Assembly (NCBI RefSeq): GCF_001463885.1
Contig: NZ_BBWQ01000014.1
Location: 1 to 42,807 of the forward strand
Direction: 5' to 3'
From: Aureimonas altamirensis
GTDB lineage: Bacteria; Pseudomonadota; Alphaproteobacteria; Rhizobiales; Rhizobiaceae
Length of the DNA stretch: 42,807 nt
The notes beneath the pieces are model-generated. The model was not told the DNA's origin, searched no databases, and saw nothing but the letters and a program-made list of their open reading frames with translations. The translations under genes and the position numbers were made by a program. How positions within the stretch are numbered: position 1 is the stretch's first letter; the number at the start of each line of letters is the position of its first letter. Below are positions 1 through 9,056 of the stretch, piece after piece.

Positions 1-561
1 ATCGACGGGCAGGCGCAGGCGACCTGGTACGACAGCGACATCTATTCCGATACGCTGAACGTTCAGGAAGCGGACGGCAATAACGGCTTCGGCTACGCCT
101 TCAGCATCGAAGCCGGCAAGGCCATCGATATCGCCTACCAGTGGACGCTGACGCCGCAGGCGCAGCTTGTCTACTCCAATGTCGACTTCGACACGTTCGA
201 CGATGCCTTCCAGGCCACCGTCCGGCGGCTCGGTGGCGACAGCCTGAACGGGCGTCTTGGCCTGTCGATCGATCACGAGCGTAGCTGGCAGGGAAGCAGC
301 GGCGATACACGACGCCTGAAGGGCTACGCAATCGCCAACCTCACTTACGAGTTCCTGGACGGCACCGAAGTCGGCGTCGGCACGGTCAGCTTCACCTCGC
401 GAGAAGACCGCTTCTGGGGTGGGCTGGGGCTCGGCGCTACCTATGATTGGGCCGACGACGCCTATTCGCTCTACGGCGAAATCGGCGCCCGCAGCAGCAT
501 GGAAAGCTTCGGCGACGCCTATGCCCTCGACGGGACTATCGGCTTCAAGGCCCGGTTCTGA
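1..561 (+). CDS. Autotransporter beta-domain protein, C-terminal part (5' truncated by window)
   Basis: Reading frame 1 is open from the first base to a TGA at 559-561, giving 186 residues without a start inside the window. The sequence alternates polar and aromatic/hydrophobic residues in the manner of amphipathic outer-membrane strands (for example YGEIGARSSM, then GTIGFKARF) and ends in Phe, the usual C-terminal signature of a BAM-inserted barrel. About 190 residues fits the last two thirds of an autotransporter (type V secretion) barrel. The passenger domain lies upstream and cannot be seen, so its function is unknown. A hairpin follows the stop directly, so this is probably the last gene of its transcript. 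Family assignment is by motif only; another outer-membrane barrel class is possible. Confidence 0.75.
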   Translation: MDGQAQATWYDSDIYSDTLNVQEADGNNGFGYAFSIEAGKAIDIAYQWTLTPQAQLVYSNVDFDTFDDAFQATVRRLGGDSLNGRLGLSIDHERSWQGSSGDTRRLKGYAIANLTYEFLDGTEVGVGTVSFTSREDRFWGGLGLGATYDWADDAYSLYGEIGARSSMESFGDAYALDGTIGFKARF

Positions 562-574
562 ACTGTCTTGAACT

Positions 575-606
575 CGAAGGTAGGCGGACAAATCCGCCCA
601 CCTTCG
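575..606 (+). terminator. Stem-loop downstream of the autotransporter gene
   Basis: An inverted repeat with arms at 575-588 and 593-606 (core GGCGGA / TCCGCC), one mismatch and a CAAA loop lies 14 bp after the autotransporter stop. It can form a stable 14-position stem. There is no T-run after it, so intrinsic termination is plausible but not certain. Confidence 0.55.
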
Positions 607-617
607 GCCCTGTCCGA

Positions 618-633
618 TTGACGTAAACGTAAA
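618..633. promoter_or_regulatory. LiuR-like (MerR-family) operator candidate
   Basis: The 16-bp near-palindrome TTGACGTAAACGTAAA has half-sites TTGACGT and TTTACGT (read on the opposite strand) around a 2-bp centre. It lies 52 bp upstream of an acyl-CoA dehydrogenase / enoyl-CoA hydratase operon. From memory of the literature, MerR-type LiuR regulators of branched-chain amino acid and fatty-acid catabolism in proteobacteria bind ACGT-based dyads of this form. The match of motif and gene content makes an operator plausible; the regulator itself is not in the window. Confidence 0.5.
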
Positions 634-685
634 CTCGCGCTAGCTGATTGCCTCTGCATCGAACTGCCGGGGAGGGGCATTCAGC

Positions 686-2446
686 ATGTACAAGGCACCC
701 GTTTCGGAGATCGGCTTCACCCTCAGGCATGTCGTCGGCCTGGGCGACGCCATGGAGCGCGGCAAGCTGGGCGATCTGACGCCCGACCTGCTCGACGCCA
801 TCCTGGAAGAGGCCGGGCGTTACGCCGGCGATGCCGTCGCCCCTCTTTACGAAAGCGGCGACAAGATCGGCGCACGTTTTGACAAGGGCGTCGTCACCAT
901 GCCCCCCGGATGGGGCAAGCTCTATACCGATTGGTGCGCCGCCGGCTGGAACGCCCTGACCGGCCCGGTGGAAGCCGGCGGGCAGGGGCTGCCCACGGCG
1001 CTGTCGGCAGCGGTGACGGAGATGTGGAACGGCGCCTCCATGGCTTTCGGCATCGGCCCGACGCTGACCATCGCCGCCGTCGAGGCGCTGCACAAGCACG
1101 GCAGCGAGGCGCTGAAGGCGATCTACCTGGAAAAGCTGACCTCCGGCGAGTGGACGGGAACGATGCAGTTGACGGAGCCGCAGTCCGGCTCCGACCTGTC
1201 GGGCCTGCGGACCCGCGCCGAGCGGCGCGACGACGGCACCTACCGCCTGTTCGGCCAGAAGATCTTCATCACCTTCGGCGAGCATGACATGACGGACAAT
1301 ATCGTCCACATCATCCTCGCGCGGCTGCCGGATGCGCCGCCAGGGGTCAAGGGCATCTCGATGTTCCTGGTGCCGAAGTTCATTCCCGATGCGGATGGCC
1401 GGCCCGGCCTGCGCAACGACGCCTTCTGCGTCGGCATGGAGCACAAGCTGGGCATCCATGCCTCGCCCACCTGCACCATGGTCTACGGCGACAATGCCGG
1501 CGAAACCGGCGAGGCCGGCGCCATCGGCTGGCTCGTGGGCGAGGAGAACAAGGGCCTTGCATGCATGTTCACCATGATGAACTCGGCGCGGCTCTATGTC
1601 GGTGTGCAGGGGCTCGGCGTCGCGGAGGCGGCCACGCAAAAGGCGCTGGCCTACGCCAAGGACCGCAGGCAGGGGCGTGCACGCGATGGCGGCGGGGGCA
1701 TGGTCCCCATCATCCAGCATCCGGACGTGCGCCGCATGCTGATGACGATGAAGGCGCTGACGGCGGCGGCACGCGCCATCTGCTATTCCTGCGCCTTCGC
1801 CATCGACATGTCGCATGCCGAGGACGGAGCGGAGGCCACACGCTGGGCCGACCGCGCCAGCCTGCTGACGCCGATGGCCAAGAGCTTTTCCACCGATATC
1901 GGCGTAGAGGTGGCCTCGATCGGTATCCAGGTTCATGGCGGCATGGGCTTCATCGAGGAAACGGGCGCGGCGCGGTTGCTGCGCGATGCCCGCATTGCCC
2001 CCATCTACGAGGGCACCAACGGTATCCAGGCCATGGACCTCGTCATGCGCAAGCTGCCACTGGCCGGCGGCGAGGCCGTCGATACGTTGCTGGCCGAGAT
2101 CGAGGCGGATATCGACGCCGTCGAGACCGCCAATCGCCCCGGCATCGCGCCCATGGCCGAAGGCCTGCGCGAAGCGCTGGACGATCTGCGCGACGCCACC
2201 GCCTTTCTGCGCCAGGCCGGCGTGGACGATGCGCTTGCCGGAGCCACGGCCTATCAGCGCCTATTCTCGCTTGTGCTCGGCGGATCGCTGATGGCGCGCG
2301 CCGCGCTACGGGCAGAGGAGGGCACCGGGCATGATGCGCTGGCGCGCTTCATGGTGGCGGACATCCTGCCGGAAACGAGCGGGTTGAAACGCAAGGTCAA
2401 GGCAACCGGCCGTGCGCTGGAATCCGTCGACGCGGCACTGGCCTGA
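686..2446 (+). CDS. Acyl-CoA dehydrogenase, long (DmdC-like) subfamily
   Basis: 586 residues, FAD-dependent alpha,beta-dehydrogenation of an acyl-CoA. The N-terminus MYKAPVSEIGF and the length near 590 are typical of the long subfamily that includes 3-methylmercaptopropionyl-CoA dehydrogenase (DmdC) and carries an extra C-terminal domain beyond the usual 380-residue fold. The flavin/substrate motif MQLTEPQSGSDL is at about 160-171, and YEGTNGIQA at about 441-449 supplies the likely catalytic Glu442. The start is an ATG with a strong GGGGAGGGG Shine-Dalgarno. It is followed 12 bp later by an enoyl-CoA hydratase, so the pair would do two successive beta-oxidation steps. The substrate cannot be told from sequence; a DMSP pathway role is not implied by the subfamily name alone. 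Confidence 0.93.
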   Translation: MYKAPVSEIGFTLRHVVGLGDAMERGKLGDLTPDLLDAILEEAGRYAGDAVAPLYESGDKIGARFDKGVVTMPPGWGKLYTDWCAAGWNALTGPVEAGGQGLPTALSAAVTEMWNGASMAFGIGPTLTIAAVEALHKHGSEALKAIYLEKLTSGEWTGTMQLTEPQSGSDLSGLRTRAERRDDGTYRLFGQKIFITFGEHDMTDNIVHIILARLPDAPPGVKGISMFLVPKFIPDADGRPGLRNDAFCVGMEHKLGIHASPTCTMVYGDNAGETGEAGAIGWLVGEENKGLACMFTMMNSARLYVGVQGLGVAEAATQKALAYAKDRRQGRARDGGGGMVPIIQHPDVRRMLMTMKALTAAARAICYSCAFAIDMSHAEDGAEATRWADRASLLTPMAKSFSTDIGVEVASIGIQVHGGMGFIEETGAARLLRDARIAPIYEGTNGIQAMDLVMRKLPLAGGEAVDTLLAEIEADIDAVETANRPGIAPMAEGLREALDDLRDATAFLRQAGVDDALAGATAYQRLFSLVLGGSLMARAALRAEEGTGHDALARFMVADILPETSGLKRKVKATGRALESVDAALA

Positions 2447-2458
2447 GGAACGAAGCAG

Positions 2459-3217
2459 ATGAGCGAGCCGGTTATCCTGGATTTGGCGGATGGCGTCATG
2501 ACGCTGACGCTGAACCGACCCGACAAGAAGAACGCGCTGAACCAGCCCATGTACTCGATATTCGCCGATGCGCTGGATCGAGCGCAGGCGGATGACGCCG
2601 TACGCGTGGTCGTGGTTCAGGGCACGGAAGGCGCATTCTGCGCCGGCAACGACATCGGCGATTTCATCCGCTTTGCCAAGGAAGGTGTCGGCCTGGAAGA
2701 GACATGGCGCTTCCTGGAATCGCTGGGGCGGCTCGAAAAGCCGTTGATCGCGGCTGTCGACGGGCTGGCCATCGGCATCGGCACGACGCTGATGTTCCAT
2801 TGCGACATGGCGTTTGCGACCGCGCGCTCGCTGTTCCGCACGCCGTTTCTGGATCTCGGCGTCGTGCCGGAAGCCGCCTCAAGCCTTCTGGCGCCGCGGG
2901 TGATGGGCCCGCAAAAGGCGTTCTCGCTGCTTGTCATGGGCGATCCGATGGACGGACGCCAGGCGGCGGACGCCGGCCTCGTGACACTTGTCGAGGATGG
3001 GCTGCCGGTTGGCGATGCGGCGCGTCAGGCCGCGCGGCGGCTGGCTCGCAAGCCGCAGGGCGCGCTTGCCGTCGCGCGCCATCTGATGCACGGCGACCGC
3101 GAAGAGGTGCGCCAGCGCATCCGGGACGAGGTCGCGGCCTTCGAAGAAAGGCTCCGCTCTCCGGAGGCGCGGGCCGCCTTCGAGGCATTCATGGCGCGGT
3201 CTTCTTCCGCCGCATGA
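2459..3217 (+). CDS. Enoyl-CoA hydratase/isomerase family protein
   Basis: 252 residues of the crotonase fold. The oxyanion-hole segment GAFCAGNDIGDF is at about 60-71, and the active-site helix LGVVPEAASSLL carries one acidic residue in the PEAAS context seen in hydratases and enoyl-CoA isomerases of this branch. It hydrates or isomerises the enoyl-CoA made by the preceding acyl-CoA dehydrogenase, with which it forms a two-gene operon (12-bp gap). Its last 29 bp overlap the 3' end of the convergent DedA gene. The exact substrate is unknown. Confidence 0.92.
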   Translation: MSEPVILDLADGVMTLTLNRPDKKNALNQPMYSIFADALDRAQADDAVRVVVVQGTEGAFCAGNDIGDFIRFAKEGVGLEETWRFLESLGRLEKPLIAAVDGLAIGIGTTLMFHCDMAFATARSLFRTPFLDLGVVPEAASSLLAPRVMGPQKAFSLLVMGDPMDGRQAADAGLVTLVEDGLPVGDAARQAARRLARKPQGALAVARHLMHGDREEVRQRIRDEVAAFEERLRSPEARAAFEAFMARSSSAA

Positions 3218-3785
3218 TGTGCAAGCCGTAGGCCGCGGCGGCGATGGCAAGCGCGATGCCCACGACATAGAAGGCCTGGCGGCCATAGGGGAGATAGTGC
3301 TCCAGTTCCGTGCCGAAGGCATAGGCCGCGAAGGCCCAGAACCCGGCCCATAGGGCCGCGCCGGCGGCGTTGGCAATGAAGAAATGCAGCCAATGCATGC
3401 CGGTGATGCCGGCCACGAGCCCGTTGAGCTGCCGAAGAACCACGAAGAACCGCGCAAACAGCACGACGAGCGCGCCATGCTTCAGAAATTGACGCTCCAC
3501 GGCGGCAAAGCGCGGTTCGGTCAGCCCCACCTTGGAGCCATAGCGCACGATGACCGGTCGGCCGACCGTGCGGCCGATGACGTAACCAAGATTGTCGCCC
3601 AGCATGCCGCCGGCCCAGGCCGCCAGGAACACCGTCCAGATATCGAGCTCGCCGCGCCCGGCCAGAAGGCCCGAGGCGATCAGCAGGCTTTCGCCGGGCA
3701 AGGGCAGGCCCGTGGATTCCAGAAAGATGATGACGAAGATGGCGATGGCGCCATAGGCATGGAGAAAGTCCAGTACCTGATGCAT
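3189..3785 (-). CDS. DedA/SNARE-associated family membrane protein
   Basis: 198 residues with several hydrophobic helices, the first at about 10-30 (AIAIFVIIFLES). The segment ESTGLPLPGESLLIASG matches the conserved DedA N-terminal motif, and the later PG..AG..GM..FF-like region (VAGITGMHWLHFF) fits the second conserved part. DedA proteins are inner-membrane proteins linked to membrane potential and lipid carrier recycling; some are undecaprenyl-phosphate flippases. It is the downstream-most gene of a minus-strand run, 15 bp after the RumA-like gene, and its 3' end overlaps the convergent enoyl-CoA hydratase. Confidence 0.92.
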   Translation of the reverse strand: MHQVLDFLHAYGAIAIFVIIFLESTGLPLPGESLLIASGLLAGRGELDIWTVFLAAWAGGMLGDNLGYVIGRTVGRPVIVRYGSKVGLTEPRFAAVERQFLKHGALVVLFARFFVVLRQLNGLVAGITGMHWLHFFIANAAGAALWAGFWAFAAYAFGTELEHYLPYGRQAFYVVGIALAIAAAAYGLHIMRRKKTAP

Positions 3786-3800
3786 CGACCAACCTTTCGC

Positions 3801-5030
3801 TCAGACGCGCTCGAAAAGCGCCACCGCTTCGACGTGATGCGACCAGAGAAACTGGTCGATGGGCGTCACCTCTGTCAGGCGGTAACCGCCATCGACGAGG
3901 ATGCGGGCATCGCGCGCCAGCGTCAAAGGATTGCATGAAACGGCAACCACGCGCCGCACCGACGATTCGGCCAATTGGCGGGCCTGTGCCTCGGCGCCCG
4001 CCCTTGGCGGGTCGAACAGCACGCCATCGAAGCGCTTCAGCTCCTTGGCCGTCAGGGGCCTGCGGAAGAGGTCGCGGCGCTCGCTGGTCAGCGGCTTGAG
4101 GCCGGAGGCGGCGCGCTGGGCGCGGTCCAGCGCCGCCAGCGATGCCGCGTCGTTCTCGACCGCGTGGGTTGCATGGTGGCGCGCAAGGCGGAAAGCAAAC
4201 GTGCCCACGCCGCAGAACAGGTCGGCGACCTGTCGGCTACCCTGAAAATGCGCCAGGGCCAGCCGCGCCATTTCGGCTTCGGCCCCGGCCACCGCCTGCA
4301 GGAACGCGCCGGCGGGAAGCAGCACCGGCACATCGCCCGCCAGCACCACCGGCGGGCGCGGCTCGATCACGATTTCTCCATTGACGCTGAGCCGCGCGAA
4401 ATCCGACGACAGGGCAATCTGCATGGCGCGGGCGCGCAAGGGTTCGCTGAGCGTCTGGCCGGTTTCGACGGCGATATCCAGACCGGTGCCGGCCAGGGTC
4501 ACCGTCAGGCGGGTTTCTCCCTTCCGCGCCACCAGCCCCTCGGCGAGCTTGCGCAGCGCCGGCAGAGCCGAAACGATCTCGCCTTTCAGGACGAGGCAGG
4601 TGTCGATGGGTGCGATCCGGTTGCTCATCGCTTCATGGAAGCCGAACAGGATGCGCGTGCCCGCGCGCGTGGCCGAGAAGACGGCGCGGCGGCGGGTGCC
4701 CGGCGCGGTCGGCACCATGGCATGAACGGGCGCGTCCAGCCCGGCGCGTCGCAGCGCTTCCACCACAAGATCGCGCTTGAAGTCGGCATACAGCGGGGGG
4801 CTGGCATGCTGCAGGTCGCAGCCGCCGCAATGCGTATAGTGCGGGCAGGGGGCAGCCTGCCGTTCGGGCGAAGGTTCCAGTATGGCCGTGGCACGGGCGC
4901 GCTGGCCCTGCCTTTCGGCGGTGATGCTTTCGCCCGGCAGCGTGAAGGGAACGTAGGCCGGTCCGCCGGGCCCCATCCCGATTCCGTCGGCCTTGACGCC
5001 CAGTCGCTCTATGCGGATCGTTTCACTCAC
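3801..5030 (-). CDS. Class I SAM-dependent RNA (uracil-5-)methyltransferase, TrmA/RumA family
   Basis: 409 residues. An N-terminal TRAM-like region (about 1-55) is followed by an iron-sulfur motif CPHYTHCGGCDLQH (Cys62, Cys68, Cys71), with Cys in IDTCLVL a candidate fourth ligand. The SAM site is FCGVGTFAFRLA, and the C-terminal SCNPLTLARD holds the catalytic cysteine that attacks uracil C6. This layout is that of the enzymes making m5U1939 (or m5U747) in 23S rRNA. It overlaps the tlyA start by 4 bp (ATGA), so the two RNA methyltransferases are translationally coupled. The exact target uridine cannot be assigned. Confidence 0.93.
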   Translation of the reverse strand: MSETIRIERLGVKADGIGMGPGGPAYVPFTLPGESITAERQGQRARATAILEPSPERQAAPCPHYTHCGGCDLQHASPPLYADFKRDLVVEALRRAGLDAPVHAMVPTAPGTRRRAVFSATRAGTRILFGFHEAMSNRIAPIDTCLVLKGEIVSALPALRKLAEGLVARKGETRLTVTLAGTGLDIAVETGQTLSEPLRARAMQIALSSDFARLSVNGEIVIEPRPPVVLAGDVPVLLPAGAFLQAVAGAEAEMARLALAHFQGSRQVADLFCGVGTFAFRLARHHATHAVENDAASLAALDRAQRAASGLKPLTSERRDLFRRPLTAKELKRFDGVLFDPPRAGAEAQARQLAESSVRRVVAVSCNPLTLARDARILVDGGYRLTEVTPIDQFLWSHHVEAVALFERV

Positions 5031-5770
5031 GCCTTGCGTCCCACCAGAAGATATTCCCTGTTGCCGTCGCCGCCCGATATCGGAGAGGCGGTCGTCCCTA
5101 CCGGGCGCCAGCCATCCTGCGTCTCGAGCCAGTCGGCCATGTCCCGCGCGATGGTTTCGCCCTGCAGGCGATCCTTCAGAAGGCCACCCTTGCCGATAGC
5201 TTCGCGGCCGGCCTCGAATTGCGGCTTTACCAGAAAAATGCCCAGCGCGCCCGGTTCGGCCAGCGATAATGCCGGTGGCAGCGCCAGCTTCAGCGATATG
5301 AAGCTGACATCCGATATCACGAGGTCCACCCGGTGGCCGCCAAGATCCGGCCGCGACAATGCCCGCGCGTTCAGCCCATCGATCCGCGTAACGCGTGGAT
5401 CGGCCGCGATACGCGGGTGCATCTGGCCGTGGCCGACATCGATAGCCACGACATGGCGCGCGCCGCGACCAAGGGCAACTTCCGTGAAGCCGCCCGTGGA
5501 TGCGCCGATATCCAGCGCTACACGGCCGGCGATATCCAGGCCGAAATGGTCCAGCGCCGCCACCAGCTTAAGCGCCGCGCGCGACACATAGGCCGCCGCG
5601 GGATCGTCCACTACCACCGTCGAGGCATCGGATACGAGCTGCCCGGGCTTTGCGGCCGTTACGCCATCGACGCGGACGTGACCGCGCAGGATGGCATCCC
5701 GCGCACGCGCCCGCGTTTCGCTCAAACCCCGATCGGCCAGGAACTGATCGAGACGCGTGCGTTCGCTCAC
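5027..5770 (-). CDS. tlyA: TlyA family RNA 2'-O-methyltransferase
   Basis: 247 residues. An S4 RNA-binding domain (about 5-60, [11 protein letters not shown] and [10 protein letters not shown]) is followed by an FtsJ-type Rossmann methyltransferase with the SAM motif [16 protein letters not shown]. TlyA proteins methylate the ribose of 16S (and in some species 23S) rRNA cytidines; older annotations call them hemolysins. The gene overlaps dxs by 4 bp upstream and the RumA-like gene by 4 bp downstream, a tight operon. The short form (about 250 residues) with an intact S4 domain is seen. Confidence 0.93.
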   Translation of the reverse strand: MSERTRLDQFLADRGLSETRARARDAILRGHVRVDGVTAAKPGQLVSDASTVVVDDPAAAYVSRAALKLVAALDHFGLDIAGRVALDIGASTGGFTEVALGRGARHVVAIDVGHGQMHPRIAADPRVTRIDGLNARALSRPDLGGHRVDLVISDVSFISLKLALPPALSLAEPGALGIFLVKPQFEAGREAIGKGGLLKDRLQGETIARDMADWLETQDGWRPVGTTASPISGGDGNREYLLVGRKA

Positions 5771-7683
5771 GCCTGCAATACGCGGTGGGCCGTGTCTCCG
5801 AGAGTGCGGAACACCGCATCCACGATGCCCGCTTTGTCGAGGCCGGCGCGGTGGATCATCTTTTCCGGCGCGGCATGGTCGACGAAGCTGTCCGGCATGG
5901 TCAGCGGACGCACCTTAAGCCCGTGCTCCAGGAGGCCGTTGCGCGCCATGTGCTCCAGCACCTGTGCGGCGAAGCCACCGGAGGCGCCCTCTTCAAGCAG
6001 GATCAGCACTTCATGGTTCTGGGCAAGGCGACGGATGAGATCGGCATCCAGCGGCTTGGCGAAACGCGCGTCGGCAACCGTGGTGGACAGGCCGAACGTC
6101 TCCAGCTCCTCGGCCGCGGCGAGCGCATCCGCAAGCCGCGTGCCGAAGGACAGGATCGCGATCTTGGAGCCTTCCCGGACGATACGGCCCTTGCCGATCT
6201 CAAGCACTTCTCCGCGCGCCGGCATATCCACGCCGACGCCGTTGCCGCGCGGATAGCGAAACGAGATCGGCCCCTCGTCATAGGCGGCAGCCGTGCGCAC
6301 CATGTGGCGCAACTCGGCCTCGTCGGCCGCAGCCATCACGACCATTCCCGGTAGCGGCGCCAGGAAGCCGGTATCGAAGGAACCGGCATGCGTCGGCCCG
6401 TCGGCACCGACGAAGCCGGCCCGGTCTATGGCGAAGCGCACGGGCAGATGCTGGATCGCCACATCGTGGACGATCTGGTCATAGGCCCGCTGCAGGAAGG
6501 TGGAATAGATGGCGCAGAACGGCTTGTAGCCTTCGCTGGCAAGGCCCGCCGCAAAGGTGACGGCGTGCTGCTCGGCGATGCCGACATCGAAGGTGCGCGT
6601 TGGGAACGCCTCGCCGAACAGGTCGAGCCCGGTTCCGTTGGGCATGGCGGCGTTGATGGCTACGATCTTGTCGTCCTCGCGCGCTTCCTGGACCAGGCTT
6701 TCGGCGAAGACCCGCGTATAGCTCGGCGCGTTGGCCTTGGCCTTGGCCTGCTCGCCGGTCACCACGTCGAACTTGGATACGCCGTGATACTTGTCGGCAG
6801 AGGATTCCGCCGGCCCATAGCCCTTGCCCTTCTGCGTCACGACATGGACGAGGATAGGCCCGTCCTGTGCATCGCGCACATTCTTCAAAACCGGCAGGAG
6901 ATGATCGAGATCGTGCCCGTCGATGGGCCCGACATAATAGAAACCGAGCTCCTCGAAGAGGGTGCCGCCAGTGAAGAAGCCGCGTGTGAACTCTTCCGTG
7001 CGGCGGGCGCCCTCGCGTACGAACTCGGGCAGCTTGTCGGTGATCTGCTTGGCGCGATTGCGCAGCGTACGGTACGCCTTGCCGGAAACCAGCCGCGCAA
7101 GATAGGCGCTCATCGCGCCGGTGGGGGGCGCAATGGACATGTCGTTGTCGTTCAGGATGACGATCAGCCGGGCATCGAGAGCGCCGGCATTGTTCATCGC
7201 CTCATAGGCCATGCCGGCCGACATCGCGCCATCGCCGATCACGGCAATGACGTTGTTGCGCCCGCAGGAGAGGTCACGCGCGACAGCCATGCCGAGGCCG
7301 GCGGAGATGGAGGTGGAAGAATGCCCGGCGCCGAACGGGTCGTAATCGCTTTCCGACCGCTTGGCGAAGCCCGACAGGCCGTCTTCCTGGCGGATGGTGC
7401 GCATGCCCTCGCGCCGGCCGGTCAGGATCTTGTGCGGATAGGCCTGGTGGCCGACATCCCAGATCAGCCGGTCTTCCGGCGTGTTGAACACGTAATGCAG
7501 CGCGACCGTCAGTTCCACGACGCCGAGGCCGGCACCGAGATGCCCGCCGGTGCGCGACACCGCGTCCACGAGATCGCGCCGAACCTCATCCGCTACTTGC
7601 GTCAGTGCCGATTCCGGCAGGGCGCGCAGATCGGCCGGGGAGGCGATCTGGTCGAGGAGGGGCGTTCTCAACAAGTCCGACAC
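5767..7683 (-). CDS. dxs: 1-deoxy-D-xylulose-5-phosphate synthase
   Basis: 638 residues, the normal length. DXS condenses pyruvate and glyceraldehyde 3-phosphate with thiamine diphosphate, the first step of the MEP isoprenoid pathway. Visible are the N-terminal [13 protein letters not shown], the ThDP/Mg motif [18 protein letters not shown], and the pyrimidine-domain motif [15 protein letters not shown]. The start is GTG (7681-7683) with AAGGTG upstream. ispH, the last step of the same pathway, is also in this window at 23.4 kb. The 176-bp leader towards xseB contains several palindromes. A 4-bp overlap couples it to tlyA. Confidence 0.97.
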   Translation of the reverse strand: MSDLLRTPLLDQIASPADLRALPESALTQVADEVRRDLVDAVSRTGGHLGAGLGVVELTVALHYVFNTPEDRLIWDVGHQAYPHKILTGRREGMRTIRQEDGLSGFAKRSESDYDPFGAGHSSTSISAGLGMAVARDLSCGRNNVIAVIGDGAMSAGMAYEAMNNAGALDARLIVILNDNDMSIAPPTGAMSAYLARLVSGKAYRTLRNRAKQITDKLPEFVREGARRTEEFTRGFFTGGTLFEELGFYYVGPIDGHDLDHLLPVLKNVRDAQDGPILVHVVTQKGKGYGPAESSADKYHGVSKFDVVTGEQAKAKANAPSYTRVFAESLVQEAREDDKIVAINAAMPNGTGLDLFGEAFPTRTFDVGIAEQHAVTFAAGLASEGYKPFCAIYSTFLQRAYDQIVHDVAIQHLPVRFAIDRAGFVGADGPTHAGSFDTGFLAPLPGMVVMAAADEAELRHMVRTAAAYDEGPISFRYPRGNGVGVDMPARGEVLEIGKGRIVREGSKIAILSFGTRLADALAAAEELETFGLSTTVADARFAKPLDADLIRRLAQNHEVLILLEEGASGGFAAQVLEHMARNGLLEHGLKVRPLTMPDSFVDHAAPEKMIHRAGLDKAGIVDAVFRTLGDTAHRVLQA

Positions 7684-7710
7684 GGTGCAGCTTCACCTTT
7701 CGATATACGC

Positions 7711-7832
7711 GCCGCCATCATGGCGGCCCGACCCATCACGGAAAGGTGCCCTTCCGTGGAGCCGTTTCAAGCTTTGCTCTATAAGATGGCTCGTCGCGGG
7801 GCGAAAGTTATGACGTCCGGGTAAAGCTTTAC
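7711..7832 (-). other. Palindromes in the xseB-dxs intergenic leader
   Basis: Three inverted repeats lie between xseB and dxs: a 17-bp palindrome GCCGCCATCATGGCGGC (7711-7727), an imperfect hairpin with 7-bp arms CACGGAA/TTCCGTG (7737-7758), and a 12-bp perfect palindrome GTAAAGCTTTAC (7821-7832). They would be transcribed ahead of dxs and could be an operator, a processing site or a weak attenuator. No T-run terminator follows any of them, and the function is unknown. Confidence 0.4.
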
Positions 7833-7859
7833 GCCGCGATGAAATCTTGCGTGTTCGCC

Positions 7860-8120
7860 TCAGGCCGGGTCCAGCGGCTCGGTACCGGTGGCCCGCCCGC
7901 GCGTCGACTTGATCTTCTCGACCTTGTCTTCGGCCGCGGCCAGCAGCTTGTCGCAATGCGCCTTCAGCTTTTCGCCGCGCTCGTAGGTACGGATCGCGGC
8001 CTCCAGCGGAACGTCGCCGCGTTCGAGATCCGAGACGATGCGCTCCAGCGCGGCGAGGGCCTGCTCGAAGCTCAGGGCGGAAATGTCGTCTTCGGTTTCG
8101 GGGCGTTGCTGCTCTGGCAT
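7860..8120 (-). CDS. xseB: Exodeoxyribonuclease VII small subunit
   Basis: 86 residues matching the small helical XseB family: [27 protein letters not shown] is the signature region (positions about 19-45, quoted in two halves: [24 protein letters not shown]), followed by the [17 protein letters not shown] helix. It assembles with XseA to degrade single-stranded DNA. A GGAGACATC-ATG context supports the start. It follows the histone-deacetylase-family gene by 9 bp and precedes dxs by 176 bp. xseA is not in the window. Confidence 0.94.
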   Translation of the reverse strand: MPEQQRPETEDDISALSFEQALAALERIVSDLERGDVPLEAAIRTYERGEKLKAHCDKLLAAAEDKVEKIKSTRGRATGTEPLDPA

Positions 8121-8129
8121 GATGTCTCC

Positions 8130-9056
8130 TCAGCCGGTCATCAGGCGTTGGACGTGGACGGCGACCGATTGGGACAGCCCGGTCAGGTCGTAGCCGCCTT
8201 CGAGAATGGATACGAGGCGACCGTTACAGAAGCGGTCGGCCAATGTCATCACCTGGCCGGTCGCCCAATCGAAATCCGTCTCGCGAAGCTGCATGTCGGC
8301 CAGCGGATCGCGGGCGTGCATGTCGAAGCCGGCGGACAGGATGATGAGATCGGGCCGGAAGGATTCGACCGCCGGCACGACGCGCGACAGGAACGCCTCG
8401 CGGAAGGCCTCGCCGCCGTCTCCGGCACGCAGCGGCGCGTTGAAGATGTTGCCGGCGCCCGTTTCGCTCAAAGCGCCGGTGCCGGGATAAAGCGGCATTT
8501 GGTGCAGCGAGGCGTAGAGCACCGTCGGGTCGCTCCAGAAGATATCCTGCGTGCCATTGCCGTGATGGACATCCCAATCGATGATCGCGACATGCGAGAG
8601 GCCCAGGGCCTGCTGTGCGTGGCGCGCGGCGATGGCCGCCTGGTTGAACAGGCAGAACCCCATGGCGGTGGCGCGCTCGGCGTGATGGCCGGGCGGGCGG
8701 GCTGCAACGAAGGCGTTGGCCACCTGCCCCGATACGACATCGTCGACCGCAAGGCACGCGCCACCCACGCCGTGCAGGGCGGCGATGAAGCTGCGCGGGC
8801 TCACCACCGTATCGCCGTCGATCCGCGCCAGCCCATCGGCCGGCGTCGCCTGGGCGACGCGGCGCACATAAGCCTCGGGGTGGCACAGATAAACGTCCTG
8901 CAAACGGCCCTCGGGCGCCTCGGCCCGCTGCAGGAGCTGGAAGGTTTCCGCTTCGAGAGCCGCCTCGACGGCGGCGATCCGCTCCGGGCGCTCGGGATGG
9001 CCGGGCCCGGTCAGGTGCTCGGCGAAAATGGGGTGGTGGTAGAGCCGCGTCCTCAT
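8130..9056 (-). CDS. Histone deacetylase family protein (acetylpolyamine amidohydrolase-like)
   Basis: 308 residues from the ATG at 9056, which overlaps the aroC stop as ATGA; the frame is open further upstream but that part is inside aroC. Zinc-hydrolase motifs of class II deacetylases are present: HPERPERI near the N-terminus, RPPGHHAE, the metal-binding [14 protein letters not shown], and [15 protein letters not shown]. Bacterial members deacetylate polyamines or other small acetylated amines, sometimes proteins. The position between aroC and xseB suggests co-expression with housekeeping genes but gives no clue to substrate. Confidence 0.92.
   Translation of the reverse strand: MRTRLYHHPIFAEHLTGPGHPERPERIAAVEAALEAETFQLLQRAEAPEGRLQDVYLCHPEAYVRRVAQATPADGLARIDGDTVVSPRSFIAALHGVGGACLAVDDVVSGQVANAFVAARPPGHHAERATAMGFCLFNQAAIAARHAQQALGLSHVAIIDWDVHHGNGTQDIFWSDPTVLYASLHQMPLYPGTGALSETGAGNIFNAPLRAGDGGEAFREAFLSRVVPAVESFRPDLIILSAGFDMHARDPLADMQLRETDFDWATGQVMTLADRFCNGRLVSILEGGYDLTGLSQSVAVHVQRLMTG

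Noticed and set aside
3975-5591. 538-residue plus-strand open frame over the RumA-like and tlyA genes
   Set aside because: Shadow of two clearly conserved minus-strand genes.
7711-7832. Thiamine-diphosphate riboswitch ahead of dxs
   Set aside because: The palindromes do not show the conserved THI-box CUGAGA and related elements, so no riboswitch is called.
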